A stretch of 64,000 nucleotides of DNA from positions 1-64,000 of the forward strand of contig DBQU01000085.1 of the NCBI GenBank assembly GCA_002305765.1, given 5' to 3'. Of the stretch, positions 25,961-34,007 are shown in pieces. The DNA is from Deltaproteobacteria bacterium UBA1386 (GTDB lineage Bacteria > Desulfobacterota > Syntrophorhabdia > Syntrophorhabdales > Syntrophorhabdaceae). The stretch's first letter is position 1, and each line of letters opens with the position of its first letter. A program made the position numbers and the translations under genes. The notes below the pieces were generated by a model that was not told the DNA's origin, did not search any database, and was given only the letters and a program-made list of their open reading frames with translations.

Positions 25961-26287
25961 CTAGTCCATCGACAAATGGGCCGTCATTTCTGACAGATCG
26001 ATCTCCTTTTCGCCGTCAGGCTCATACTTCAGGACCTTGTTGCCGAAATCCCCGGAATCGATCTTTGACTCGACCCATCTGTTCCATTTGTCTCTTTGGG
26101 AAGACACGATGGAAGCATAGTCTCCTGATCGGTCAAAGCGGGTCAGAGCTTCATCGACTATCCATACGCAGTAGTGGCACTTTTTCCTTCCCTGTTCCGA
26201 AACAACATAGAAATATTGAAAGTGTTTGCTTCCCGGCCTCAGGCCATCGCTGATCTTATAGCCTTTGTACGACCACTGGTTATCCAT
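25961..26287 (-). CDS. Conserved-looking small protein of unknown function (108 aa)
   Basis: The ATG at 26287 has AAGGAGGAACAGGAG immediately upstream, one of the strongest ribosome sites in the window. Soluble, rich in aromatic residues, with WSYKGYKISDGLRPGSKHFQ and CHYC; the C-terminus is acidic. No recognised family. It follows the fasciclin gene on the same strand, with a long hairpin between them. Confidence 0.6.
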   Translation of the reverse strand: MDNQWSYKGYKISDGLRPGSKHFQYFYVVSEQGRKKCHYCVWIVDEALTRFDRSGDYASIVSSQRDKWNRWVESKIDSGDFGNKVLKYEPDGEKEIDLSEMTAHLSMD

Positions 26288-26377
26288 CTCCTGTTCCTCC
26301 TTCTGCGTGTGTATTCGACTACAGGGTGTCCGCTGCCTGCTCGCCTGACCGGTTCCCATAAAGAGCATCTGCAGAAC

Positions 26378-26412
26378 GCCGCCCCGGGCACAGGTTTTTT
26401 TGCCCGGGGCGG
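26378..26412. terminator. Strong GC hairpin between the fasciclin gene and the 108-aa gene
   Basis: CCGCCCCGGGCA and TGCCCGGGGCGG pair perfectly over 12 bases around a loop that contains seven T. The T run lies inside the loop rather than after the stem, so it is not a classical intrinsic terminator. It may still attenuate transcription or protect the upstream transcript end. Confidence 0.5.
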
Positions 26413-26439
26413 CTTCCGGAAAGATTTACCCGACGCGAA

Positions 26440-26943
26440 CTATTTCTTTGCCTTGGCCGGTGGCATGATCACGGTATCGATGACGTGGATAACACCATTT
26501 GACGCGCCGACATCGGTCTTAACGACATTCGCTTTGTCGACCATCACCTTTTTACCCTTGACCTTGATGGAGATCTCGGAACCTTGAACGGTCTTTGCCT
26601 TTTTCAGCTTCACCACATCCGCGGCCATCACCTTGCCCGGCACGACATGATACGTGAGGATCGAAACCAGTTTTTCCTTATTCTCCGGTTTCAGGAGGTC
26701 ATCGAGGGTGCCCTTCGGCAGCTTGGCGAAGGCCTCGTCCGTAGGCGCAAACACCGTGAATGGTCCGGGGCCCTTCAAGGTCTCCACCAATCCCGCGGCC
26801 TGCACCGCCGTCACCAGCGTTTTAAAAGAGCCTGCTCCTATTGCCGTGTCCACGATGTCCTTGTCTTGCGCGTTGACCGCAGGCGCAACCGCCATAGTCA
26901 TGATCAAAACCACTGCAAACATCAATCCATAGATCCTTTTCAT
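26440..26943 (-). CDS. Secreted fasciclin (FAS1) domain protein (167 aa)
   Basis: Signal peptide (YGLMFAVVLIMTMAVAPAVNA/QD) followed by one complete FAS1 domain: FKTLVTAVQAAGLVETLKGP, the H1-type motif FTVFAPTDEAFAKLP, and NGVIHVIDTVIMPP at the end. FAS1 domains act in adhesion or ligand binding; here the protein is periplasmic or extracellular. The ATG at 26943 with GGGAGGAAAC is chosen over an upstream in-frame ATG. Confidence 0.9.
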   Translation of the reverse strand: MKRIYGLMFAVVLIMTMAVAPAVNAQDKDIVDTAIGAGSFKTLVTAVQAAGLVETLKGPGPFTVFAPTDEAFAKLPKGTLDDLLKPENKEKLVSILTYHVVPGKVMAADVVKLKKAKTVQGSEISIKVKGKKVMVDKANVVKTDVGASNGVIHVIDTVIMPPAKAKK

Positions 26944-27199
26944 TACTGTTTCCTCCCTACCTGTTTTTTTGGAGGGGTGTCGCGACCTTATCCCTCGGGC
27001 AATGAATCGGCATTCGTCGATCAACGCCGTGGAACCGTGCCGGAAACCCGGTATATTGATTAATTATACCGTTGGGAAGCAGTTGTGTATGTCGTGCAAA
27101 GCGTCATTCTTGCATGGTCATTCCAATACATGGTGTGTCACCCTTTTTGCTACAACATCTATGGTGAAAGATCCTATGTGATTCTCTCCGGTCCTCAGT

Positions 27200-28573
27200 T
27201 TAGCCTTCGAGCTTGTCGAGGGTCTCGGGAATAAGTTCCGAGAGGGACGGGAATATGTGCATGGCATCCGTGATCTCGCGGTAGTTTCCCCTGCGGGCCA
27301 TTACATTTACGACTTCCTGTATGAGGATCGATGCGTCGGGGCCGACAATGTGGAAACCGAGTATCCGCCCCGTGTCCTTCTCGACGAGCGCCTTTGCGAA
27401 GGAATCGCTGCTCACCATCCTGACATCGCCCTGCACCGTGTCTTCATAACGGGCTTTGCCCACAAGCATATTATTGCCATACTGCCCGGCTGCCTGCTCT
27501 TCGGTGAGACCTATCGAGGCGATCTGGGGGGATGTATAGACCGCGTGGGGCACGTTGTCAAAATCCATCTCCAGCTTGTGCTCATGAAAGGCGTTGTGCC
27601 AGGCGATTCGCGCCTCCCTGTCGGCGGCATGCGTGAACATTCCCCTGCCCGTGGCATCACCCACGGCAAAGATCCCCGGCCTGCTTGTTTGCAGGTTGTT
27701 GTCCACGCGGATAAAGCCCTTCGAGGTCAATGCAACGCCGGTCTTCTCCGTCATAAGCCTGTCGGCATTCGATCTCCTGCCCGTTGCCACCAGGACCCGT
27801 TCCCCTTTGATGGTCCTGCCGGTCTTGGTCTGGCGGTCCTGCATGGTGAGCGTGAAACCTCCATCACCTTTCTCAACGGCAAGGGCCTCGTGGGCCGTGT
27901 AGACCCCCATCCTTTTCGCGAAGGAGCTCTCCAATGTCTCCGATATCTCCGGCTCTTCGAAGGGGACAAGCCGGTCGGCATATTCGACTATGGAGACCGC
28001 GCTCCCCATGGCGGCGAAGAAATGGGCGTATTCAACGCCTACATAGCTGCCTCCTATGATGATGATGCTTTCCGGCAGCTTTTCCAGCTGAAGGACGGAC
28101 TCATTGGTCAGGCAGCCGATACCGGCCAGGCCTTTTACAGGTGGCATGGCCGGCCGCGCGCCGGAGGCGACGAATATTGTCTTTGCCCTGATCTCTTCCT
28201 TTCCCGCCATTAGTGTATAGTCGTCGACGAACTGCCCCTCTTCTTCGTAGAAATCAAGGTCGGCCTCTTCCTTAAGGCCGCTTCTGATGGACGCAGTGCC
28301 ATCCTGTACAGCCTTCCTCATTCTTGTCATGATCGAAGGAAAATCTATCGAGCTGACCTCAGCGCCTACCCCGAATCTCTTCGCCTCCCCGATCTCCATC
28401 ACCCTGTCGGCGGTGTACAGGAGCGTCTTGGAAGGGACGCACCCCACGTTGAGGCAGGTACCCCCGAGGTATTCCCTTGCGACAAGGGCGGTTTTCAGGC
28501 CCGCCCCAAGGGCCTTGTAGACGATGCTCAAACCGGACCCCGAGCCGATCACAAGGACGTCATAGTCTTTCAT
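27200..28573 (-). CDS. Flavin disulfide reductase, dihydrolipoamide-dehydrogenase-like (457 aa)
   Basis: Pyridine nucleotide-disulfide oxidoreductase. FAD loop VLVIGSGSG, redox-active Cys pair GGTCLNVGCVPSK, NAD(P) loop IIIGGSYVGVE, FAD motif GIFAVGDATG, and C-terminal dimer His in MHIFPSLSELIPE. It transfers electrons between NAD(P)H and a disulfide; whether the substrate is lipoamide, mycothiol/CoA disulfide or a persulfide is not determined by sequence. The ATG at 28573 has GAGGAGGTG upstream. It is the next gene downstream of the sulfur oxygenase reductase homologue, 164 bases away on the same strand, suggesting a shared sulfur-redox role. Confidence 0.85.
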   Translation of the reverse strand: MKDYDVLVIGSGSGLSIVYKALGAGLKTALVAREYLGGTCLNVGCVPSKTLLYTADRVMEIGEAKRFGVGAEVSSIDFPSIMTRMRKAVQDGTASIRSGLKEEADLDFYEEEGQFVDDYTLMAGKEEIRAKTIFVASGARPAMPPVKGLAGIGCLTNESVLQLEKLPESIIIIGGSYVGVEYAHFFAAMGSAVSIVEYADRLVPFEEPEISETLESSFAKRMGVYTAHEALAVEKGDGGFTLTMQDRQTKTGRTIKGERVLVATGRRSNADRLMTEKTGVALTSKGFIRVDNNLQTSRPGIFAVGDATGRGMFTHAADREARIAWHNAFHEHKLEMDFDNVPHAVYTSPQIASIGLTEEQAAGQYGNNMLVGKARYEDTVQGDVRMVSSDSFAKALVEKDTGRILGFHIVGPDASILIQEVVNVMARRGNYREITDAMHIFPSLSELIPETLDKLEG

Positions 28574-28692
28574 GAAACACCTCCTCGTCTTCGCACGATA
28601 GCCTCCATGCCGCCTTGAGCCGTTCGCGGAAAACGGTGCGCACATCTCATCATGGTGAAGATCACGGTCACAAGCAGATACGCGAAGGACAC
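28570..28692 (-). CDS. Possible small membrane ORF between SOR and the disulfide reductase (40 aa)
   Basis: A GTG at 28692 opens a 40-codon frame with one hydrophobic helix (VSFAYLLVTVIFTMM) and a basic tail. Its TGA overlaps the ATG of the disulfide reductase (ATGA). It is in the same frame as the SOR gene, which stops at a TAG 15 codons earlier. No ribosome site is convincing, so it may be chance. Confidence 0.2.
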   Translation of the reverse strand: MSFAYLLVTVIFTMMRCAHRFPRTAQGGMEAIVRRRGGVS

Positions 28693-28737
28693 CCCGGGTT
28701 CACTCTTTTTTCCGGGTGACGCCTTCCGTCGCTGCCG

Positions 28738-29664
28738 CTAGAGGTACTTCCTCCAGCCGGGTTCCTCCATCATGGGTTGGAAGAACATGATGTACGGCCC
28801 CTTGACCAGGTGGGCCATCACGCCCTTATCGTGGATATTGCGGACCTCGTGGTTGACCAGAACCTTGGCGAAGCCGAGTTGGGCCATCTCGGGTGCTTCC
28901 CACTCGCTGTGAATGAGGTACTCAGGCGGATTGGGCGCGGCGTCGGGCGTCTCGAACGCCGGTTTCGGGTTTCTGGGAGGCACCGCCCCAAGGGTCTGAA
29001 GGGCCTCACCCATGGATCGCGGGTCAAGCATGAAACTGCCGATAGCGCACACGCCGATCTGCTTCATGATCATGTACCCGAGGAAACCCGTCGAATCGGA
29101 GATGGCCTCCATCGTCTCTATCGCGCCGGCCTCGAAATCCTTTTCCCTGCCCGGCTTGACGGTATGCTCGGCAAGGGCCACACAACGCATGGGTGTGGCA
29201 AATCTTACAAAGTCTTTCTGCTGCTGGATGTCCTGTGCAAGGTCGGCTATCTGGCCCATGGACCGAAGGGGGGGCATTTTGGCCTTAACGATGCTGTAGA
29301 CCGGCTCCCACGGTCCCTCGACAACCATGGAAAGACAGTGGCCGCAAAGCTCGAAGATCCTGTCGAATTGCTTCATGTGAAAATCGTCATGATCCTGCCA
29401 GGTCTTCCACATGGTATATTGGTAATTTCTTATGGGGTTCAGGGTTTGCCGCATATCGACGGCACCACCCCCGAAACGGCCGGCCAGGGGGAGTATGCCC
29501 GTCTGAACGTTCGCCTGAAATCCGAGGAACCCGGGATGGGACGCGGTAGTGATACACACCCTGGGACCCACCTGATGCATCTGGCGGAAGCTCTCCTCGG
29601 AGTTCACCACCCTGGACATATTGACCGCCACATGGATCGAATCCGACTTGCCCTTCGGCGCCAT
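28738..29664 (-). CDS. sor: Sulfur oxygenase reductase homologue (308 aa)
   Basis: Homologue of the mononuclear-iron enzyme that uses O2 to disproportionate elemental sulfur to sulfite, thiosulfate and sulfide. Conserved: Cys37 in QVGPRVCITTASHPGFLGF (persulfide Cys31 in Acidianus), iron ligands His92 and His96 in WQDHDDFH and Glu120 in GPWEPVY, and the CGHC pair Cys107/Cys110 (Cys101/Cys104 in Acidianus). The spacings 92-96-107-120 equal the Acidianus spacings. The C-terminal half has YIMIMKQIGVC-type and YIMFFQPMMEEPGWRKYL blocks. Length is normal. No signal peptide, so cytoplasmic, as known for the hollow 24-mer. The ATG at 29664 has GGAGGAGGTAAAG. Unexpected in an apparent anaerobe. Confidence 0.92.
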   Translation of the reverse strand: MAPKGKSDSIHVAVNMSRVVNSEESFRQMHQVGPRVCITTASHPGFLGFQANVQTGILPLAGRFGGGAVDMRQTLNPIRNYQYTMWKTWQDHDDFHMKQFDRIFELCGHCLSMVVEGPWEPVYSIVKAKMPPLRSMGQIADLAQDIQQQKDFVRFATPMRCVALAEHTVKPGREKDFEAGAIETMEAISDSTGFLGYMIMKQIGVCAIGSFMLDPRSMGEALQTLGAVPPRNPKPAFETPDAAPNPPEYLIHSEWEAPEMAQLGFAKVLVNHEVRNIHDKGVMAHLVKGPYIMFFQPMMEEPGWRKYL

Positions 29665-29874
29665 GGTCTTTACCTCCTCCTTCCAGTGATCACTCAATAT
29701 GCATGAAAGATCCTGCCGGCATCCATGTCGTCCGGCTCATAATGTGAGTCTATTTGGCCACCCCTGTTCTGTCAAGTTCGCCGGGGCCTCCATTTGGTCC
29801 GTCGCGGCAGACAGGGCGGGCAGGGGACATGTTCGGGTTTGACGGGAAATGACTCGATCCGCTCTCGACGCGGC

Positions 29875-29902
29875 TTGCACGGAAGGAATAAATGATTATA
29901 TT
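29875..29902 (+). promoter_or_regulatory. Sigma70-type promoter for msrB
   Basis: TTGCAC at 29875-29880 and TATATT at 29897-29902 with a 16-base spacer, 22 bases ahead of the msrB start codon. Confidence 0.5.
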
Positions 29903-29923
29903 CGTCGATCGTAAGGAGGACAT

Positions 29924-30532
29924 ATGAAACTTTCATCCTCTATCGCGTTTGCGCTTCTTATGCTGATCCCCTATGGTTGTCAGAATACCGGTATGGGCGA
30001 ACTGCAGGAGAAGGCCATCGTGAAGGACGCGGCAGGTGAAACGCATCAGGGCGTGCGGTCCCGCCAGCGGCAACCCGTTTACTGGAGGAATTTCAAGAAA
30101 CCCGGAGATGAGGTACTGAAGAAACGGCTCACCCCCCTCCAGTATGAGGTGACGCAGAAAGAGGGGACGGAACCGGCCTTCCGGAACGAGTACAACGCCA
30201 ACAAGGCGGAGGGCATATACGTCGACATCGTGTCGGGAGAGCCGCTGTTCAGCTCACTCGACAAGTATGATTCCGGAACCGGCTGGCCCAGCTTTACAAA
30301 ACCACTGGAGCCGGACAATATCGTTACCCGGGAGGACCGGGGTATCTTCGGGGCCCGGACCGAGGTGCGGAGCAAGCATGGAGATTCCCATCTCGGCCAC
30401 GTGTTCACGGACGGGCCGGCCCCGACCGGCCTCAGATACTGCATGAACTCGGCCGCCTTACGGTTTGTCCCGAAAGACGACCTCGAGGAACAGGGCTACG
30501 GGGAATACGCGAAACTCTTCGAAAAGCAATGA
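29924..30532 (+). CDS. msrB: Peptide-methionine (R)-S-oxide reductase MsrB, lipoprotein form (202 aa)
   Basis: Reduces methionine-R-sulfoxide in proteins. The N-terminus has a lipoprotein-type signal (FALLMLIPYGC, Cys near residue 19), so it is membrane-tethered in the periplasm. The core has VSGEPLFSSLDKYDSGTGWP, SHLGHVFTDGPAPTGLRYCM (the catalytic Cys lies in RYCMNSAALRF). The two zinc CxxC pairs of many MsrB proteins are absent. AAGGAGGACAT ribosome site. Probably repairs oxidised exported proteins. Confidence 0.92.
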   Translation: MKLSSSIAFALLMLIPYGCQNTGMGELQEKAIVKDAAGETHQGVRSRQRQPVYWRNFKKPGDEVLKKRLTPLQYEVTQKEGTEPAFRNEYNANKAEGIYVDIVSGEPLFSSLDKYDSGTGWPSFTKPLEPDNIVTREDRGIFGARTEVRSKHGDSHLGHVFTDGPAPTGLRYCMNSAALRFVPKDDLEEQGYGEYAKLFEKQ

Positions 30533-30605
30533 GGAGTTGGACGCGCGGCGATCCTTTCAGAGGCGATCACCCCATGCGGCGCTTTTCACCGGGGGGCAGC
30601 GGGGC

Positions 30606-30639
30606 AATAAAAGGGGGGCGTCTGTAAGGACGTCCCCCC
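30606..30639 (-). terminator. Intrinsic terminator of the chemoreceptor gene
   Basis: GGGGGGACGTC and GACGCCCCCC pair around a 6-base loop (30613-30639) and are followed on the minus strand by TTTTATT. It lies between the convergent msrB and chemoreceptor genes and may stop transcription from both sides. Confidence 0.65.
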
Positions 30640-30672
30640 GGACCCGCATCCCCGGCATGCCCCGTTTTGCAG

Positions 30673-32313
30673 CTACAAGGTGAATTGTCCGACCACCTGG
30701 TGCAGATCCCGGGATAGCCCGGCCAGTTGGGAGGCGGCATTCGCGTTGTCCTGGATCCGCCTCGCCGTCTCGGCCATGACGCCGGATATCTGCTGTATGT
30801 TGTTGGCTATTTCATTCGTCGATGCCGTTTGCTGTTCCGATGCGACTGCGATCTGGTTTATCTCCGTGGTCACCACATTCACCTGATTCAATATGTCCTG
30901 AAGCGCGTCCCCCGACTTGGAGGCCTCAGTGGCCCCGCGCCGGGCCTCGGATACCCCTTCCTGCATCGAATTGACAGCATTTTTCGTTTCGGTTTGCATG
31001 GCCATGATCGTTTCGCTGATTTCATTGGTTGCGTGCGAAGTCCTCTCCGCGAGCTTTTTGACCTCATCGGCAACGACGGCGAAACCTCTGCCGTGTTCGC
31101 CGGCCCGCGCTGCCTCGATGGCAGCGTTCAAGGCAAGCAGGTTTGTCTGGTCCGCTATTTCATTGATAAGCCCCACCACGGCGCCTATCTGTTCCGAGCG
31201 CGTACCGAGACTCTCGATGATCTGAGCGGAATCTTCCACCCGTTCGTTGATGGAATTCATGACGGATATCGTTCCCGCGATGATCTCTTCCCCGGTCCGG
31301 GCGGAATTGTTGGCATTCTCAGAGCTTTTTGCGACGCGGACGCAGTTCTGTGCTATTTCGGAGGAAGTCGTGGACATCTCTTCGCTTGCAGTCGCGACGG
31401 AATTGACCTGGCTCGAAGCCTGTTCGATGCCGGCGGCCATTTGCTCCGCGCCGCTGTCGAGCATTGCCGCGGCGTCTGAGACACGGTTGCTGCTATCCGC
31501 CACCCGTGATATCGTATCATGCAGGATCCCAACAAAATCATTGAAATTACGAGCCATTGAGCCTATTTCATCCTTTGAGATCACATCTATGCGTTTCGTA
31601 AGATTCCCCTGGGAGATGTCCCCGATCATCTGCACGGTCTTGTTGATGGGCTCAAGGATGACCCGCGTGGTAAGCAGGGTCGCCAGGGCGGACACTATTA
31701 TGGCTATGACAAGGACGATGATGGACAAGCCGAATACGCGGCGGTATCCGGCAACGGACCCCTTGTAGTTCGATTCGCTCCGCTTGTCTTCCTGATTCAT
31801 CATTTGAGTGAGATTTTCATTGAGCACCTGGAACTTGTCGTCCGTTGTCCCCATGAACATCGTTGCCGACGCGATATCGACGGACGCGACGTCTATGACG
31901 CCTACAACCGGCTTGTTGTATTCTCTGAGATTGTTGAGGAGCAAGCCGTAGATCTTTTTTTCCTCTGCCCCTATATTGCCCCGTTTCAGGTGATCCTCGA
32001 CATCCTTAATGGCTTTTTGAAGCGTCGCCAGCTGCGTTTTCCCCAGAGCCTCAACCTTATCCTTGTTATAGTTCGAATTTGCCCAGCTCAGGACCTTGTA
32101 GATATTGGCGTGCACGTTCGTGAGTTCGTCCTTCAGTTTGGAGGCCTTTTGATAGTTGGCAAACGTATCGTGATACATGTCATCCATGGCACTTTTCTGG
32201 TTCATCATCCCGAAATATGCGACAACCCCGAATATGATCAACATGGCGAGGACAACCATGGGCGAGAACAGGATCTTCCTTGATAACTTAAGGTTCGCAA
32301 AATAGCGTTTCAC
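30673..32313 (-). CDS. Methyl-accepting chemotaxis protein (546 aa)
   Basis: One N-terminal membrane helix (ILFSPMVVLAMLIIFGVVAY), a ~150-residue periplasmic four-helix-bundle sensor, a second helix (FGLSIIVLVIAIIVSALATL), HAMP, then a long coiled-coil signalling domain with the hairpin tip EIADQTNLLALNAAIEAARA GEHGRGFAVVADEVKKLAE. Start is a GTG with AAGGAGGGG ahead. It follows the Cache-protein gene on the same strand, with a terminator between them; the two may respond to related ligands. Confidence 0.93.
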   Translation of the reverse strand: MKRYFANLKLSRKILFSPMVVLAMLIIFGVVAYFGMMNQKSAMDDMYHDTFANYQKASKLKDELTNVHANIYKVLSWANSNYNKDKVEALGKTQLATLQKAIKDVEDHLKRGNIGAEEKKIYGLLLNNLREYNKPVVGVIDVASVDIASATMFMGTTDDKFQVLNENLTQMMNQEDKRSESNYKGSVAGYRRVFGLSIIVLVIAIIVSALATLLTTRVILEPINKTVQMIGDISQGNLTKRIDVISKDEIGSMARNFNDFVGILHDTISRVADSSNRVSDAAAMLDSGAEQMAAGIEQASSQVNSVATASEEMSTTSSEIAQNCVRVAKSSENANNSARTGEEIIAGTISVMNSINERVEDSAQIIESLGTRSEQIGAVVGLINEIADQTNLLALNAAIEAARAGEHGRGFAVVADEVKKLAERTSHATNEISETIMAMQTETKNAVNSMQEGVSEARRGATEASKSGDALQDILNQVNVVTTEINQIAVASEQQTASTNEIANNIQQISGVMAETARRIQDNANAASQLAGLSRDLHQVVGQFTL

Positions 32314-32331
32314 ATTCCCCTCCTTCCATAG

Positions 32332-32372
32332 GCAAAAATGGCAGAATGCCGCAGGGGCATTCTGCCATTGTC
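32332..32372 (-). terminator. Intrinsic terminator downstream of the Cache-domain gene
   Basis: On the minus strand ATGGCAGAATGCCCC-TGC-GGCATTCTGCCATTTTTG forms a stem of about 11 pairs followed by five T. It separates the Cache gene from the chemoreceptor gene. Confidence 0.8.
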
Positions 32373-32398
32373 GTTTCTATGCGGTTTTTTGAGGCGAT

Positions 32399-32854
32399 CT
32401 ACTTCTTGTAGATACCGCATCCGAAAACATAGCCATCGACCTTCTCCACGTATGTGGTCTTGTCATCGACCTTCTTGGTCACCGGGTTGGTCCACTTGTA
32501 GTCGACCCATCCGCTCCCTTTCTCATTCGCGGTCTTTATGATCTCCTTCATGAAAAACTTGCCGTCGGCATCCTTCAACTCGGACATGTCCTTCCCCACC
32601 AGCTTGGCATTGCCGCCGTGAGCGAAGACCTTGCCCTTCGAGTCGACGACGAATATGTAGAGATCGCCTTTCGTGAACTGCCCCTTTGGATCGGAGAATT
32701 CCGCGAATGCCTTGTCCTTGCCGTTGGCTTTGTAGAACGCCGCGCCTTTCTGAATGAGGGCCTTGGCATCAGCCTGACCTGCCGCATATGCACCCGACAT
32801 CGCAAGACCCAGGAAAAAACAGCACGCCACCATTACCCACAATACCTTTCTCAT
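32399..32854 (-). CDS. Secreted single-Cache-domain protein (151 aa)
   Basis: Signal peptide (VLWVMVACCFFLGLAMSGAYA/AG) then one Cache-type domain: ADAKALIQKGAAFYKANGKD, LYIFVVDSKGKVFAHGG, GSGWVDYKWTNPVTKKVDDK and YVFGCGIYKK. Such periplasmic Cache proteins bind small organic ligands; this one has no signalling domain and may hand its ligand to the neighbouring chemoreceptor. The ATG at 32854 has AAGGAGGGGG. Confidence 0.88.
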   Translation of the reverse strand: MRKVLWVMVACCFFLGLAMSGAYAAGQADAKALIQKGAAFYKANGKDKAFAEFSDPKGQFTKGDLYIFVVDSKGKVFAHGGNAKLVGKDMSELKDADGKFFMKEIIKTANEKGSGWVDYKWTNPVTKKVDDKTTYVEKVDGYVFGCGIYKK

Positions 32855-33276
32855 TGTAACCCCCTCCTTGTAATTTGGTGTTCCACTTCCGGTATTATTC
32901 ACCGGGAATATTCGAAACGAATTCGGCTTCGAACTAATTTATCGGCAAATTAAGGAGAACATTAATAATAATCTGTAAATATTATTGTCGGCGGATGGTA
33001 CCGTGGAAAAAAACGGAATAAGGCCTCAGGGCAGGGACATTATAACCTGGCATTTCTGAGCCTGAGGGCGTCGGCCAGTGCGGACACCGGGTATGATGGA
33101 ACGGGCAGGGGACATTCTCCGGTAAGAATGCAAGTCAATCCCTCACGCGCCCTTTACGTTGTGCAGTGGCATGTCAGCGTCCCGGGCAGGACAGGGACAT
33201 CATCGGGAGGAAGGGGTTGGTCTTGCCTGAAAACCTGCGTGCTTTCCGGGGAACGTCTCCCCTGGCCCTTCCTGTC
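32855..33276. other. Intergenic region upstream of the Cache gene
   Basis: No gene is supported in these 422 bases. An AT-rich imperfect dyad lies at 32963-32987 (TAATAATAATCTGTAAATAT then TATTG) about 110 bases before the Cache start and may be a promoter or operator. GGCAGGGGACATTCTCCGG near 33107 recalls GGCAGGGGACATG near 29820 and GGCAGGGGACGC near 61581; too short to call a repeat family. Confidence 0.4.
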
Positions 33277-33744
33277 TTACCACCAGCAACCCTGTGGATT
33301 CTTCGCGTATATCTTTTCTTGCATGTCGCGAAGTTCCTTCTCTTTCTTTGCCAGGGATTCAGGGGTTGTCTTGGGGTCTCTTAGCGCCTCGAAATACTCG
33401 TATCTCTTGTTATGCAGGTCTCTTCTCAGCTCTGAAGTCTCATTGAGGAACTTCTGGCAGTCCTCATTTGGAACACCCCGGCCATAACCGCGAGGGCCCG
33501 GACCATAGCCGTAGCCACCCATCATGCCACGGCCCATGCCGTAGCCACCCCGTGGACCGAGATATGAACCGCAATGAGGACAGTAGACGCCGCCCTCACC
33601 GTAGCCACCCATCATGCCGGGACCCATACCGTAGCCCGGACCATAGCCGTAGCCACCCATCATGCCCTGACCGTGGCCATAGGTGGCACCCGCAGCTATA
33701 ATGACGAGCGCCAGAAGCATTGATGCAAACGTCGATACTTTCAT
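33277..33744 (-). CDS. Exported Gly/Tyr/Met-rich protein with CpxP/Spy-like helical C-terminus (155 aa)
   Basis: Signal peptide (TFASMLLALVIIAAGATYG), then repeats of MMGGYGYGPG, a CPHCGSYLGPRGG zinc-ribbon-like pair, then a helical region (FLNETSELRRDLHNKRYEYF, LAKKEKELRDMQEKI) resembling the LTxxQ-family zinc-resistance/CpxP/Spy helices. Probably a periplasmic metal-binding or envelope-stress protein. The ATG at 33744 has AAGGAGGTTTCT. The repeats at DNA level are near-identical and prone to slippage. Confidence 0.75.
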   Translation of the reverse strand: MKVSTFASMLLALVIIAAGATYGHGQGMMGGYGYGPGYGMGPGMMGGYGEGGVYCPHCGSYLGPRGGYGMGRGMMGGYGYGPGPRGYGRGVPNEDCQKFLNETSELRRDLHNKRYEYFEALRDPKTTPESLAKKEKELRDMQEKIYAKNPQGCWW

Positions 33745-33963
33745 AGAAACCTCCTTCCAGGATCAATATAACAACCTGTCTAATTATATATATGGATCGA
33801 ACGAGTGACCAGGGCACGTTCCTGAAACAGAAGTAAAGTCAAGCTCTTATGCGTATTGCGCATTCCCCGCGATGTCACATGCCAAGAGGGCCTCCATCGG
33901 GCTCTTCCGCCGAAAAAGCCTGGCCGGGCCTCCCGTCAATTCTCCCAAAGGGGGGCTCAGTAC

Positions 33964-33972
33964 TGCTATAAT
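33964..33972 (+). promoter_or_regulatory. Extended -10 promoter of the uspA-type gene
   Basis: TGCTATAAT is an extended -10 (TG-N-TATAAT) with no recognisable -35, 35 bases before the usp ATG. The same leader is partly duplicated at 12083-12143, which supports it as a functional unit. Confidence 0.6.
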
Positions 33973-34007
33973 TAGAGATAGGCAGGGACCGCGCAGGGAG
34001 GGAGACC

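Noticed and set aside
27257..28213. Rightward open frame (~318 codons)
   Set aside because: Antisense shadow of the flavin disulfide reductase.
29815..29835. GGCAGGGGACA motifs (also near 33107 and 61581) as a second repeat family
   Set aside because: Shared sequence is only about 11-14 bases with unrelated flanks; too short without a genome-wide count.
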